From NCBI GenBank assembly GCA_907165065.1, contig OU015528.1, positions 71,467,474 through 71,531,473 on the forward strand: 64,000 nt of DNA, written 5' to 3'. Below the pieces are notes generated by a model that saw only the letters and a list, made by a program, of their open reading frames with translations, made no database searches and was not told the origin of the DNA. Both the position numbers and the translations under genes were made by a program. Positions within the stretch are counted from its first letter, which is position 1. Every line of letters begins with the position of its first letter. The stretch comes from Caprimulgus europaeus. Lineage: Eukaryota; Chordata; Aves; Caprimulgiformes; Caprimulgidae. Shown here one piece after another: positions 14,355-27,366 of this stretch.

Positions 14355-15196
14355 GTAGTAGAGAAACACAGAACTGTTGCTGAAAGCAAGGATATAATTT
14401 CTGTGTTGTCTGTAGTGTAATTTTTTTCGCATAGCTCTGTTTCCAAAAGATGCTGATAAAATACTTTCACTGACTGTCCGCTTTTACTGGTTATCTACCA
14501 TCTTCACCACTGCGATCACTTCCATGACTCTATATAATCAATTACTTTAAGTAAAAAGCCACTCTAACTCATGACACAAACACATTAAAATTGCATCACT
14601 TAATAAGGAAGCAGCCTGAGGAAAATCACAGCGCATACCTAAAATGTTCAGCATGGTCTTTGGATGTTAGCACTAAACAGCCTAAATTCCTTGCACCAGA
14701 ATGAACGCTTTACAGCACAGCGTAATGGCATCTGTAAATATGAAGCATGACATGCTGGAAGTATCTCAACAACAGTAATTGCAGCTTCTACTTGAAATTC
14801 TTTCGGGGAATTTGATGAGCTCCAGTTTCAGTACCACAATGAAAAATTGATACTTTAAGAATGGACAAGGGAATGCAATAATGAAGCAATGAAAGAAAAG
14901 ACTTCAGGGGACTTGCTTTTTTCCTTCTTTATTGTGGGCCTGCTCCTCTGAAAACAGCAAGTGTCTGCTATAAAATGATAAATATCTTCAAATCATAATA
15001 ATTTCAAAAAAAAAATACAAAGTAGAAGAATGGAGGGAGGAAAGGCTATGAAACCTTGCTGGTTTTTTTCATCACTTTTGAAATGTTTACTGATGTCAGT
15101 GATATTACTTTCACTAACCAAAAAAAAATAACCCAATCCCACACACAAGAAATGTTATTAGTTTCACAGCTTTAAACAGATCACCTAGTTCTTTAA

Positions 15197-15245
15197 ATGT
15201 GTGCATGTGTGTGTAAGTGTAAATATCTGTATATACACACACAAA
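15197..15245. repeat. TG/CA inverted simple repeat
   Basis: GTGTGTGTAAGTGT on the left is mirrored by ATACACACACA on the right around an AT-rich centre, so the block could form an imperfect hairpin. Confidence 0.75.
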
Positions 15246-17462
15246 CATAACTTTACACAGAAGCATTTTGCAATGATTCATGAATACATCAAAAGACTAA
15301 TTCCAAACACATTTTAGCAGTAACAGAAAAATGTAACATTTACACAGCTCAAATTCATAGTTATCCTGGAAATTGTTTAGAATAAATATTAGTAGCTAAT
15401 GAATATAGCTCTACTATACCTCACCCTCTTACTACTTTTAATAGAAGAGTTTTTATCTACTCTCATATTAAAAGGTATTTAGCAAATTAATGTCTTTATT
15501 TCTTTTTAATATGAACCACTGCTGTAAACAAACCCGTGTGAACATGTGTATGTGAGGATTTACACAGACATACGTTTTGATACATCACTCTATCAGAGAA
15601 TAAGGATCTGATTTTTTTTGTATTATAATATTAAAAACCCATTTGAATATTTCCCTGTCCTTAACTTAGTCCTTAATCCTGCAAACTCTGCATAAGAAGC
15701 TTTGTGTGAAAGCCTGCATCAAAACCACAAAAGGTAACAAGAAAAATTAACTTGCACCTTCCCATGTGGAACTGATTACAGAACTGCTGATTTAATCTAC
15801 AATTAATAGAGCAAAAAGGAGACAGTATGGCAGCATCAGCTTCCCTGCACAAGCTAATAAAAATGGCCAAATTTCTACTCCTCTTATCTGCAGTGCGTGT
15901 ATCTACTCATCAGCTTACCACTGCGTATTTCTCACTCATCCCATACACAATTTCCACTCAAGGCATTAGGAACTCAGCGCAAAGATGAGCTATGTAGCAG
16001 GCATTAGAGATCCGCAATGCAGACTGGAGAATGGATTTCTGCTACTGTTTCAGCCTGCATTTTCTTATGTGCATAGAGATTATTCTGATTAGCAACAGTG
16101 TCATCTTGGAGCACCCTTTGAGCTGTTATATCCCAGTTTAATGGAGAAAAGGGAAGAGCTCTAGTGCACTTTAAAAGGACTAGTTGTACAAAGGTGTTGA
16201 AGCACATATAAAATTGTTTGTGCTATAAAAAATATCGCTAAGGCAATCTATAACATGCTATTATAAAATTTGTATCTATATAAGAAATTAAAGTGGTGTT
16301 CCAAAACACCAGGATAGGTTCCATCTGTATTAAAGCTAATAAAGCTTTGCCAGATAGGAAACAATCTAAAAACTGTACTTTATTATGATTTTTCTTAATT
16401 TGCTTCCTGAAAAGAAAGACATTCCATGGCCAAGAGTCCTTTAAATCTACACAGGGACTTCAAGCATTATCAAAAACTTCCACATCTAGTAATGAGGAGA
16501 ACCCATAGCTGATTTTCATGTGAGGAACTTAAGAACATGAACAATTTATCTCCATGTCAGCAAAGCACTGATAAAAAGACTGACATCTTACAAGATTATC
16601 AAATTCAGATAATGAATTAGATAAGCTGTGGTACAGGAAGGCTGACTATTTAAATGAGCGGGCGCCTGGGTATTTCACAGAGTTTCAAGATAATCTGAAG
16701 AAATAAATGGGAGACAAGATTGGGAAAGGAGGCTTGGATGAATATGGCACACACTGGTAATAAAAAGCAGCTTGCCAAGTTGGAAGGATGTGGCTCTGGA
16801 GCTGTAAAATATGCTACAGCACCAAGTACTGTATTTTATTGTAAATAATTATTTCCTTTGCAATGACATGTAGGAACCCATGGACCATACTCTGGCTAGA
16901 AAAAACAGGCAGTAGAAAGATAATCTCTGCAGTAATACAACATCAGTAAAAGTGTTTATCTTCTTGAGAAATTCTGTGTTCTGTGCCTGCTTCCAGCTGA
17001 CTGGAGATGAGCCATTTCCACCCTAAAACTACTGTTAGCACTGTGCAATGGCCAGGCTGCTACAGCCTGTCTCCTCACACGGCCTGTTAGCCTGCACAGC
17101 ACTACTGCTGACACGGCTACAGACGCTCTGGCTACCAGATCGCTTCGTGTTCCAGCAAAGTGAGCTTGTATTTGCCCACATGCATAGTCATAGCCTAAGG
17201 AACACATCAGCCATATGCAAAACTCTCATGTTTCCATCAGCTTTTTACACTTTGGGTGCAAAACAGCGTTGCCATGTGTCAAGCACAGACGTGCAATCCA
17301 TACTGACAGACCGTATCCTTACAGGTGAATACCTGAGTGGCTCTTGCAATACAGTTGTCTCACATATTTCACCCCCTCAGTAGAGATTTTTGACATCTAA
17401 CAAGACAAAAAGAATCAACCTAGCAGATATCAGCAGTGAGGCAGATGTGAAGCAGTGAGGGG

Positions 17463-17521
17463 AAAAAAAACCCAAACAAATAAACAACAACAAAAAAAAC
17501 CACCAAAACACACAAAAACCA
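17463..17521. repeat. A/C-rich low-complexity tract
   Basis: Runs of A broken by CC, CAAA and CACA units, with no G in about 58 bases. Such tracts recur in this window (36.66, 38.84 and 61.14 kb). Confidence 0.85.
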
Positions 17522-17680
17522 AGTGCTAATACTTGCAAAGGGTTAGCTGAGAGCAGAGATTGGCCTTCATGCTTGCAGCTTCTTTCATTCTTACAAGCAT
17601 TATCAACCTTGAGAGTGATGCCTGGCTTAGTGAGGATATTTTATCCATTCCTGATGTTTGATAGAAACTCAGCCGGTTTT

Positions 17681-17753
17681 TTTGGTTGGTTGGTTGGTTT
17701 TTTGCTAGTACACTAGAGTACAAAGTGGGAAAAAAAAAAAAAAAAAAAAAAAA
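17681..17753. repeat. (TTGG)n followed by 24-base poly-A
   Basis: A GGTTGGTTGGTTGG core flanked by T runs at 17676-17703, then a spacer and a pure A run at 17730-17753. No retroposon body is recognised. Confidence 0.85.
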
Positions 17754-19444
17754 GTACCCTGCCAGAAACCTGCACCTCAAAGCAAGATAACCACCCTGCT
17801 AACAAATTACTCCACTGGAATCTCACCATATGTCGCTTTCACTACACTATACCTGTTGATATTTAGGCTTCAGGCAGCAGCAGAGAAGATTTAGACAATC
17901 CCAATGCTGCAGCAGAGGTGTAAACCTTTTTTTAAAGAGCATATTTAAGAAGCTGACCTTCAAGCAAATTGCCTGGCACATACGTTCACCTTCATGGAGA
18001 GTGGCATTCAACTTTCTTGACAAGCCAGAGCCCTTAGACTGAAATATTACCGAGGGAGGAATTACAAAACTTCAAGAACACAATGATTTTTTTCTTTCTT
18101 TCTAGATCCCGTGCCAATGTTTTACCTGTCAGGAGAGAATAAGCGTGAATATTACTCTCTATTAATTTAGCTTTGTCTTTCTGGCATCAATTCCAAGGGG
18201 CTTGTAGCTCAACCAGCTCAGAAACCAGCAGCCTCTTTATCAGTGAAGAGTGATACCATGACTCTCCAACAATCTGCCCTGCCAATATCCCATAACCTGT
18301 GGCCTAAGAAATTATTTCTAAAGGCAAAGGGACATTTGGATTACAACGCTGTTCACTCCTTAGTCTATGTATTGAGAGAATCGTGCTACGCCCCCAGGGC
18401 TAGCGGCATCCATTCTGGTATGGGACTGAAGGAGTTAATGAGACCTCCCAGTTATCACTACTGCTCCATGCACAAGGACTAACAGGGCTGTGGTTGTCAG
18501 GGAGAATAGACCTCCATGCCATACGATACACCCACACCTTCCATCCTCAACACATTCAGAAGAATAACGTGCTCTCTACTGCATACAGAAACCACTCTGA
18601 ACTTTTCTGCTTTCAACCAATGATGTACAGAAATTCTTCTGTAAGTGATAAATCAGATTGCTTGGGAAAATGCCACAAAATTCATTGTAAAAAACATGCA
18701 ATATCTTTTTTCTGTTTTCTCGAAAGCCGTTGCACATAGACATTTCTGACAGTAAGTTTGGTTTAAAAATTTATTCCAAGCCCTTTATACACAAATAATA
18801 TTTATTCATTAAAGACCACGAAGAATAATTAAAAATAGAATGTCACAGCTTTAAATAACATCAAAAAATACCTGTTGTGTTTTAAAATCTTAGACTTTCT
18901 TTAAAAAGTTTCTGTTAATTCCTTTATAGACTTACTGCTTTTTCATTAGTCCTCCCCAGTTATGGTCTACTACATACAATGTAAAGTAAAATGTATCACT
19001 TTTAAGATCAGTTTAATATTTTTGAGAAGCTTGACAAAAATGTCATTTTCCTATTTATAATTTTTAAATAGGTGTCTGTTCACCTTCAAATATCATCTTG
19101 GACTGACAGTTCTTATTTGGTTGTTTTTTTAAAATTTATTTTTTATCTAAGGACAGAAATCTGAAAACTGAATTGGGAGGGATAGAGAGAGATCTCCACA
19201 AAGAAAGTATCAAAATTCTTTGGACAACTAAGTATTTTTTTTCAATTTACTATTACACAACAGTTTAACTGCTGTGCTATTTGGTACAAAAGATAAAGAT
19301 TTCATTACATTACCAGAAAATAAAAGATGCATTGTTTCTGCTTATTTACACTTTAAAATTCTATGTCATGACATGGAAATTATTGACATTTCTGGCTTGA
19401 AAAATTTCAGATGTTACCATGATTTCCAGTCCCTAGAATTAATA

Positions 19445-19496
19445 GTTTTGTTTGGGTTTGTTTCTTTGTTTTTAGTTTGGTTTGGGTTTTTTTTGT
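19445..19496. repeat. (TTTG)n-rich low-complexity tract
   Basis: TTTGTTTGGGTTTG units repeat imperfectly and end in a T run. This is the complement of the CAAAC-rich tracts found elsewhere. Confidence 0.8.
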
Positions 19497-19999
19497 GAGA
19501 GAGTCTAATACACAGAGCTTTGGGAGGCTAACGCGTAGGAATCCATTTAATGCGTCTCTTCTGTAGAGCTCTATGGTCAAAGTCAGGATCCATTAACGAG
19601 CTAGGTATTTCTGAATCCCAGGATACTGCAGACTTGTATCATCTTTCTGAAAAGGATGTATGTAAGAACCTTCTGTAAAACTGATCAATAGACAAAAGAA
19701 AATCTGCTAATAAAGTGCAGGCAGAAATAAAAGAGGGGATAAATAGAAGTATTGTGGTTCTCAGGCTCCCACAGCCTGAAGAACAATCAGGAAAGATTAT
19801 TGGCCTCTTTACTTTCAGCCTCTTGAACACAAGACCGGCCTGAAAACCCGTTCTTATTTAACGAGGATGAATGGAAATAAAATGCCTACTCCGTGTGGCT
19901 AATCACTGCTCTCTTCATCCTTTGAGTCTGAGTCCTTACTCAATTCTGTCCTTCAACAGGTCAGGAAATTCTCTAATGATATGTAATCCCAGAGCTGGA

Positions 20000-20097
20000 G
20001 GAGAGGTCATGTGCTGACTGTAGAAATTACTGTGTGAGGAGTCACATTAACCAGAAGGTCAAACTAGGTGATCACATTAACCTATGTTCACTATGCT
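20000..20097 (+). mobile_element. Possible ancient CR1/L3-type 3' end
   Basis: CCAGAAGGTCAAACTAGGTG followed by ATCACATTAACC resembles the tail of old amniote CR1 families (aggtcagactagatgatc). It has no octamer repeat and is badly decayed, so this could be chance. Confidence 0.4.
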
Positions 20098-21474
20098 ACC
20101 TGCTGCAAGTCTTAATAGCCTGCTGATACTCATATTTTAAGTTTTTTATCATTTTTCCAGGAAAGGAGAAAAGTAAGGTCATACGATTATGAACTCTAGG
20201 GCATATATCTCCCACACATAGAGTCTACTTTGACACTTTTCATCATTGCACCATAAATACATCATGAATTAATTTCATCCCATCCTCCAGGAAAGTTATT
20301 ATAGGGTCGTTGTGATGATAATACAGTTTATGGTATGAAATATATGCATCACAAATCTTCACCTACAACTGGCTCTTATCCAGTTAAGCTCACATGGAAG
20401 ACAAGGCAGAAAATAGTCACCTGCTCACTAAGTATGTTACTGCTGCTACCATTATTGTTGTTTTGTGAGAAAGTCACACTCATGGACCATAAGCCATATT
20501 GCTACCCTTTGCATGCAGTTATGCCATTTTTGTCTTGTAGCCAGAGTGCGTCTCATTTCACAAACAACTTACACAAAATACAAACCCAAAGATAATACAG
20601 GCAGATAAGAGAATTTAAGAAAACAGCAGGGCAATATTACCCCATGTGCCAGGCAAACCTCTCAGCACATCACCACACTAACTGCTGTCAAGTTTGCTGA
20701 CGAATCAGAGCAAACGAGGTTAAAGACAAACTTGAAGAGGAAAAAGAAAGACTGCCCATGCAGATGTTTACAGACAGACCCTCTTTCAAGAATATGGACA
20801 ACAGAGGAGAAAACACTGTTTGAAGTTTTAAAAGGTGGCTGATGGCAATTGTCTTCATAGACTTCGTTGTTCTTTCCAGCAGTTTGTTTAGTTGTTACAT
20901 TCTGTGAAATACTTTAGAAACCTTGTGATAACCATTTTCTTCCCCAAGCCACTCTTGTAAGCTGGAAAGGACAATAAAATAGTCCCCATCACCTCTTTGT
21001 GCATCAGAGTCTTAGTGACCTGAGGATTCAAGGCCTCAACACTCTGTTCAAGAAAAGTATAAATAGAAAGTATGTGATCAATACAAACACAAGCAAGGCC
21101 TTGGCTGATCTGCAATGGACAGGTAGAATGCTTTCAGTTGCTCTGGTAATGATATCATGTGGAACAGGCATTTTAATAAGGCACCTGGCCAGAGTTCTCA
21201 AGATGCATTACCAAAGATGACCAGAAACTATTTTGTACTTGGCAGATTTGGGATAAGTGAAATATTGATGCAATAATAAAGGTGATGATGGTTACATTTC
21301 TAGTCCCTCCCTGTTCCTTGGTATAAACAATTCATTTTTACCACTTTCTTCTGGAACTCTGTAAACCTCTTCTCCGCATTTATAACATTACCTTGAAGGT
21401 TTATATATAGACCACAACCATATGACCACAGTCTTCCCTCTTCTAAACTATGTACACTTCACTTTTTTAATCTC

Positions 21475-21745
21475 TTCATAGAATCATAGAATGGTTTGGG
21501 TTGAAAGGAACCCTAAAGATCATCTAGTTCCAACCCCCCTGCCATGAGCAGGGACACCTTTCACTAGACCAGGTTGCTCAAAGCCTCATCCAACCTGGCC
21601 TTGAACACTTCCAGGGAGGGGGCATCCACAGCCTCTCTGGACAACCTGTTCCAGTGTCTCACAGCCCTCACAGGAAATAATTTCTTCCTAATATCTAATC
21701 TAAATCTACTTCTTTTAGTTTAAAACCATTACCCCTCTCCAGAGT
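21475..21745 (-). mobile_element. CR1 LINE, 5'-truncated 3' end
   Basis: The plus strand begins TTCATAGAATCATAGAATGG, the reverse complement of the CR1 3' terminus with its ATTCTATG octamers. It continues through the conserved CR1 tail (CATCTAGTTCCAACCCCCCT, CAACCTGTTCCAGTGTCTCA). The match fades after about 21740. CR1 inserts are usually 5'-truncated and lack clear target duplications, as seen here. It lies in sense with CACNA2D1. Confidence 0.95.
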
Positions 21746-24331
21746 CTTAAACCTCAATTTTAGGTCTTTAAAAATAAATTCTTGTATTTTCTCCAGTTCT
21801 TTCATACTCATGTCCTTCCTAAGAAGCTGTAGATAGAAATCACATACACTATGAAAGAAAGTGTCTACAGGTCTACATTTAATGTCTTAACTTTGCAGGT
21901 TATATGATCAAGACTCTTGTAAGTGGCTAATTATTCTGCACAGGTATCCAAGACATGGCAAAGTAGACTCATTTTCCAAACTTGCTGAATGGTTACTCTC
22001 ACAAAAAGGTTAGACCTCAAATATAGAAGCACAGAGTCACTTTGGAAAATGTACAGATGCTCATAAAAATGTTTATTTTCATTTGAGAGAATTTTTTTTT
22101 TTTTCTTTCTGAGAGTATTGTTTCCTATAAAGTGGTTACTCTTCTGCCTTACAGCAGCTGCCCTTTTTTTGCTTCTCAATAGTTTCCAAATAGCTCTCTC
22201 CCAAACCATTTTTATACAGTCTTTTATCTTCTCCCCTCAAAGTGATTTTTTAAAATGAATTAACAATGAGAATATTGCATAGATCTTTTTTCTGGACTTT
22301 CCAAGACACTATGCAGCAAGGTCAGGTTTGTTCATTTGCTACTTTCTGAAGGCTCATGGTACCTCGATGCTGCTTAAATGGATGATTTTAGACTTCTATT
22401 ATACATTTTTATAGCAATTCCCTCTTCAATTTTCTTCTGCTAAAAATGCCTAGATTTAATGAAAAATATTTGTTTAACACTGTTTCTGGTTACTTCCATA
22501 ATGCCTTCTGAAATATTCTGTAATAACTCCTGACACTGTTTACACATTTTTCCAGAGCAGCGCAATTGGTTGGTATCTCCTTAGGTCAGTCTCTGTTCTA
22601 CTTTTTTTTCCTTTTCTTTTTTTTTTTTTCCCCCTTCAAATATAAAATATTTCTTCTGACACATAGGATTTACAGTAGATAATTTTCACAGATTCAGAGG
22701 CTGTCCCTTTAGAGCTCTAAAATATATGCTGTGTGGACCTGCACATTTACAGACTGTGTAAGTCTAACTAAGTAATGCTTGGTTATGCTTCCTTGGGGAT
22801 ATGCAAAGGTGACAGTTTGACAACTACTTGGGGATAATGAAGTCCAAACGTTCTGAGGTTAGGGACATGGATTTTGGCTGATGAAAACTGAGTAGTCGTC
22901 TTTTCTATTAACTCACGGTCTTAAAGATATACCTCACATTAAATTCAATAGAGTTGGAATTTGCATTTCATCTTGCAGGATGTTGTTTAAAAAAGTCTTT
23001 TTTAAGTTTTGCTACTTTAGGCCCTGTACTCTCCTGTTCTTTTTTATCTGACTTCACCATTACTTTGACATTTTCCAAGTACAGACTCTGAATCCTTTTG
23101 TTTGACTCTACTGCTGTGATAATGTGCTGTTACTCTCTTTCCTTGCTTCCTTTCTTTTTCACATTTCTTGTAATTTTTCTGTACAATCTTTTGAGACACT
23201 CATCTTTCAGACATGTGCAGCTGTAATCTCTACCATTTTTCAAGTCTTATTGACTATTAAAATCTGTGTGATTAAATCCTTCGGACAAATTTACAAATCC
23301 AGAAAAATAAAATGCATATAAAATAAAAAAGTAGAGGTGCATTCATGGTTCAGTCATTCAATAAACATGATTTTTATAATAAACTTTACCATAACAGCAC
23401 ATTCACATATATATATAAAAAAAAGCCTCTTGAATTCTGTACTACAAAATATCTGAATGCTACTGTGTGGCCATTAAGTCTTCAATTAGTCTATTGAGCA
23501 GCTCAGACTGAGGTAGGATTGTAATCTGGTGAAGCTCCAGCCATATTTTCTTGCATGGGATTTTTCTTTCAAGAGAACTGTTTTGATATGTAAATTAATT
23601 AATAGATCCAGGCTCAAATTGCAAGCAGATGAGATGAGTTGCCATCTTAATAGTTAACCACTAATTTCATTATATTTACAACATCTTATTAAAAATCAGT
23701 CTCTACATTCTCTTGACTTCATAGTCACATGAAAGTCTTGATCCATGAGAGACTGTCATGAATTTAGCAGCAGTAGCACAGCCCAAGAAGAATTGCCAAG
23801 ACCACTGCATGCCTGAGGAAGATGACAAGCTGAGAGTGAATAAATCCAGAACCAGGTACCAGAACACTAGTTTTATGATCAACTGTCTTCCAGTGTAATT
23901 GGAGCAGAGTGCTGCTTCTTGCTTTTATTTATTTGTGGAGAAAAGGTGCTTAATCTTTCCAGTTGCTGACAAGAAGAGGTTTTTGGAGCAAATGTGGTAG
24001 CTTGTATGGGAATCTCTATGTTTAGTAACACCTGAATCACACGATTCCTGTTAGGGCAACTAGTTTTCCTCACTACAAAGGAAAGCTTATGTCATATAAA
24101 TATACGTTGTGGTGAATGTTGGTTATAATGGAGTTGGAGAGGATATTTTTTAATATACAGATACTAGTCTATAAACGTATTTACATAGTGCCTACTACTT
24201 TAAAATCTCAGTGCCTTATGATCTTAAAATTAATTCAGCATCCTTGTGTTGCAAAAGTTGACAACTCCTAGCAGTTCAGAAGAGAGACTCAAAGAAATCA
24301 AGTGCCAGTCTAAGGCTCCAGAGGAAGCAAT
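21746..24331. other. Intronic unique sequence, no gene seen
   Basis: AT-rich DNA with poly-T and poly-pyrimidine runs near 22093 and 22600-22631 and an (AT)n-like patch at 23407. None of the small ORFs carries a recognisable domain. Confidence 0.5.
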
Positions 24332-24926
24332 TGAGTTGTGGATTAACCCCAGCTGACAACTAAGCACCACACAGCCACTCGCTCCTCTCAGAGTGGGATG
24401 GGGGAGACAATCAAAGACTAAAAGTGAGAAAACTAGTGGGTTGAGATGAAGACAGCTTAATAAGTAAAGAAAAATCTGTGCACACAAGCAAAGCAAACCA
24501 AGGAATTAATTCACTATTTCCCATCAGCAGACAGGTGTTCAGCCATCTCCAGGAAAGCAGGGCTCCACCAGGTGTAATGGTTACTTGGGAAGATAAAATG
24601 CCATCACTCCAAATATCCCTCCCCTTCCTTCTTCTTCCTTCAGCTTTATATGCTGAGCATGACATCACATGGTATGGAATAACCCTTTCATCAGCTGGGG
24701 TCAGATGTTCTGGTTGTGTTCCCTCCCAGCTTCTTATGCACCCCCAGTCTAATTGCTGGTGAGGTGATATGAGAAGCAGAAGAGGCCTTGACTTTGTGTA
24801 AGCACTGTTCAGTAATAACAAAAAAAATCCCATATTATCAACACTCTTTTCAGCACAAAGCCAAAATATAGTCCCAGACTAGCTACTGGGAGGAAAATTA
24901 ACTCTCTTCCAGCCAAAATCAGCACA
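24332..24926 (-). mobile_element. Solo LTR of an avian endogenous retrovirus (LTR type B)
   Basis: The left end reads TGAGTTGTGGATTAACCCCA and is followed by GCTGACAACTAAGCACCACA, which I recognise as the complement of the 3' end of an LTR very common in birds. The right end near 24926 matches the complement of its 5' end. In the sense (minus) direction a TATAAA lies at 24650-24645, beside the characteristic TGATGTCATGCTC stretch. No retroviral genes adjoin, so it is solo. Flanking 5-6 bases do not form a clear target duplication. It is in the same orientation as CACNA2D1. The 140-codon minus frame at 24411-24833 is a chance frame in the LTR. Confidence 0.85.
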
Positions 24927-26431
24927 ACTTGGTTCTCAGATCTCTGCAGATTTAGGCTGTTGCCATTATCCCTTCCTTGCAAACAGAGAGGAGAAATATG
25001 TCCTGACAGCACAAAGAAGTGCATTGGCTTTTTGTCATGATGCCTGATGTCAGAGCTGAGCGAGAGAAGTAGCTCAGAAATTCAACTTTACATCACATGC
25101 TAGTTTAGGAATTAATCATATCTGCCAGCTCCCTTTACTGGCTAAGGTATAATGCACCGAGTACACAGCCAAGGTTCGTCCCATCTCACACCTCCACTGG
25201 TTTACATCCCTTGTGCAGGAGAAGGGAGTAGCACAGGAAGGAACAGAGAGCCTACTGCAGCAGCAGAATCACAGTCTGGACGGATGGAGTTAGCTCACAA
25301 CTACAAGAGGTAACAGAGCACATTAAAGAGAAGTAAAAAGAAAGGGAGAGACAGCTAATGACATCCTCCAGCAAGTACTTTGGAATGCCTCCAGCCATCC
25401 TTCAAAGATGGCCACGTACTTGTCAGATACTCTGCAGTTGCTTCTCACAGCTGAGCTGGGCTTGCTCTCCAGCAACACTAACAACACTTTCACCAGGACT
25501 GACACTCTGCTCTTGAAAGACTCAAGAATTATAGTGGGGCTCAAGAATTATAGTGGGGCTGGGGACCCTTAAAGTTAATACTTTTATGAACACCAGAAAG
25601 CACAGGTGGCAACAGCTAACTGAGGAAATTAGCCCGAGTCCTCCCATACTGCTGTTTTCCAGTGTGTATTTCAGTCCCTCTAGTCGTCAGGCTGACACTT
25701 TGACAAGTGGTAAATGTCTCCTGATGAAAACCATTTAAAACATGGTGACTGTTTATGAAGTGCTATGTTTTGGCATGTCGCCCTAAGCCACACTGTATCA
25801 ACACTGCTCCAGAAGAGATCCTCTTTAGGGCTCTTGCTGGAATCAGGAACAGAAAAATCTCTGACACCTCTTTAAAATGTTGAGTGTGCAAACCAAAAGC
25901 TAACACATAAAGTGAGGTGAACACAAAGCTGTGTTGTCTTGCCACCCTTTTTCAGTTGTCCTTTGAGAGCTACACAGTTCTGGATTGCAAGGGCTGCAGT
26001 CCCTATACAGGCTGTAAAACTGGAAGAAATACCTTATGTTGCCTGCTGCAACATAAGCACGTAGAGGGAACAAATCTACCACAAAGGACTTACATAAGAA
26101 GCACTACTTATGTTGTTGTGTGATTAGTGTAAGAAATAGACTTCTTAATGTGAAAAAAGCATATAAACAGTGAAAATATGGAAGTTGCTTATATTTCCTA
26201 GCAATTCCAGAAATCTAGATTACATTTCTTAATTAAACAACCCAAGATTAATTTGAGCACGTGTGATTCATAAGATCTTATAAACCTCTGTTTAAAAAGA
26301 CTAATTGCAAAACTGGGACCATCAAGCTGTTACGTTGACAGGTGGCAACATTCTCCTAGCAAACGTCCCTTTAATTCTCCCCTTCCCACTCCTAGGATTA
26401 CTTAGTCCCCACTACAAGCAAGGTGTGTAGT
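24927..26431. other. Intronic unique sequence with a 19-base tandem duplication
   Basis: Mixed-composition DNA, less AT-rich than the surroundings, without a recognised element. ORFs of 60-73 codons on both strands overlap each other and show no family signature. Confidence 0.45.
25521..25558. repeat. Perfect 19-base tandem duplication
   Basis: CTCAAGAATTATAGTGGGG occurs twice head-to-tail without mismatch, which suggests recent replication slippage. Confidence 0.95.
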
Positions 26432-26745
26432 ATCACAGAATCAGAGAATCACAGAATGTTAGGGACTGGAAGGGACTTCGGAAGATCATCTAGTCCAATC
26501 CCCCTGCCGGAGCAGGAACACCTAAATGAGATCCCACAGGAAGGCGTCCAGGTGGGTCTTGAATGTCTCCAGAGAAGGAGACTCCACAACCTCCCTGGGC
26601 AGCCTGTTCCAGTGCTCTGCCACCCTTACTGTAAAGAAGTTTCTTCTCAAGTTCAAGTGGAACCTCCTGTGTTCCAGCTGGCACCCATTGCCCCTTGTCC
26701 TATCATTGGTTGTCACCGAGAAGAGTCTGGCTCCATCCTCGTGAA
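26432..26745 (-). mobile_element. CR1 LINE 3' end with open ORF2 C-terminus
   Basis: The plus strand starts with ATCACAGAATCAGAGAATCA, the octamer tail. On the minus strand the end of CR1 ORF2 is open for about 75 codons to a TAG at 26524. It shows the family hallmarks of the reverse-transcriptase ORF tail: [28 protein letters not shown] and [14 protein letters not shown]. The frame stays open further right (to 26983), but that part does not look like CR1. The intact frame suggests a younger insertion than the other copies. Only a truncated tail is present, so it encodes no active element. Confidence 0.95.
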
Positions 26746-27032
26746 TGTGTTTGGAGAAGCCAAGGTGGGAATCTCTCAGTAAGTGCCCCACTAAGCACTC
26801 TGCAGAGCCATGACTCTGATATATGTACTTTTTCCTTAAGAGGAACATGCTACATGCTACTTGCCAGTCCTGTGCTTTGGCCATCCAGGGATTAATTCTT
26901 GAAGTAGAAATGAGATGACTGTGGAGAGGGAAGTCTGCAAGCAGGGAAATCAATATAAAGGCTACAAATGGTTTAAGGTGCATGGCTACTCAGGACAAAG
27001 AGCACTTTCCTGTGGGGTTCTCTGCTTCCTTT

Positions 27033-27366
27033 CACACAGAATCATGCACACACAGAATTGCCTGGATTGGAAAAGACCTTTAAGGTCATTGAGTCCAATC
27101 ATTAACCTCACACTGACAAGTCTCCAACTAAACCATGTCCCTAAGCACTATGTCTACATGACTCTTAAATACCTACAGGAGTGGGAACTCCAACACTATC
27201 CTGGGCAACCCCGTTCCAATGCCTGATAACCTTTTCATCAAAGAAATTCTTCCTGATATCCAATCTATACTTCCTTTGGTACAACTTGAGGCCATTTCCT
27301 CTTGTCCTATCACTTCTTACTTGGTTGAACAGACTGACCCCCACCTCTCTACACCCTCCTTTCAGT
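27033..27366 (-). mobile_element. CR1 LINE, diverged 3' end of another subfamily
   Basis: The plus strand has CACAGAATCATGCACACACA, then a diverged CR1 tail (AAGACCTTTAAGGTCATTGA, TTCCTGATATCCAATCTA, TTTCCTCTTGTCCTATCA). It differs clearly from the 21.5 and 37.2 kb copies and probably belongs to a different CR1 subfamily. It lies about 290 bases from the previous CR1, in the same orientation. Confidence 0.9.

Larger units (their letters stand above)
13536..21474. other. Intronic unique sequence with simple repeats, no gene seen
   Basis: AT-rich DNA with poly-A runs, a TG/CA inverted repeat at 15.2 kb and C/A-rich low-complexity sequence at 17.5 kb. A possible very old CR1 tail lies near 20.0 kb. 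The ORFs at 16956-17383, on both strands, overlap in a locally less AT-rich patch and show no homology I recognise. Confidence 0.5.

Noticed and set aside
16956-17383. Overlapping 83- and 111-codon frames on opposite strands
   Set aside because: Mutual overlap on both strands in a less AT-rich patch points to chance. No domain is seen.
24411-24833. 140-codon minus frame
   Set aside because: It lies wholly inside the type B solo LTR. LTRs do not normally encode protein and the residues match nothing I know.
26423-26782. 119-codon plus frame
   Set aside because: It is antisense to the CR1 ORF2 tail, a shadow frame in a known element.
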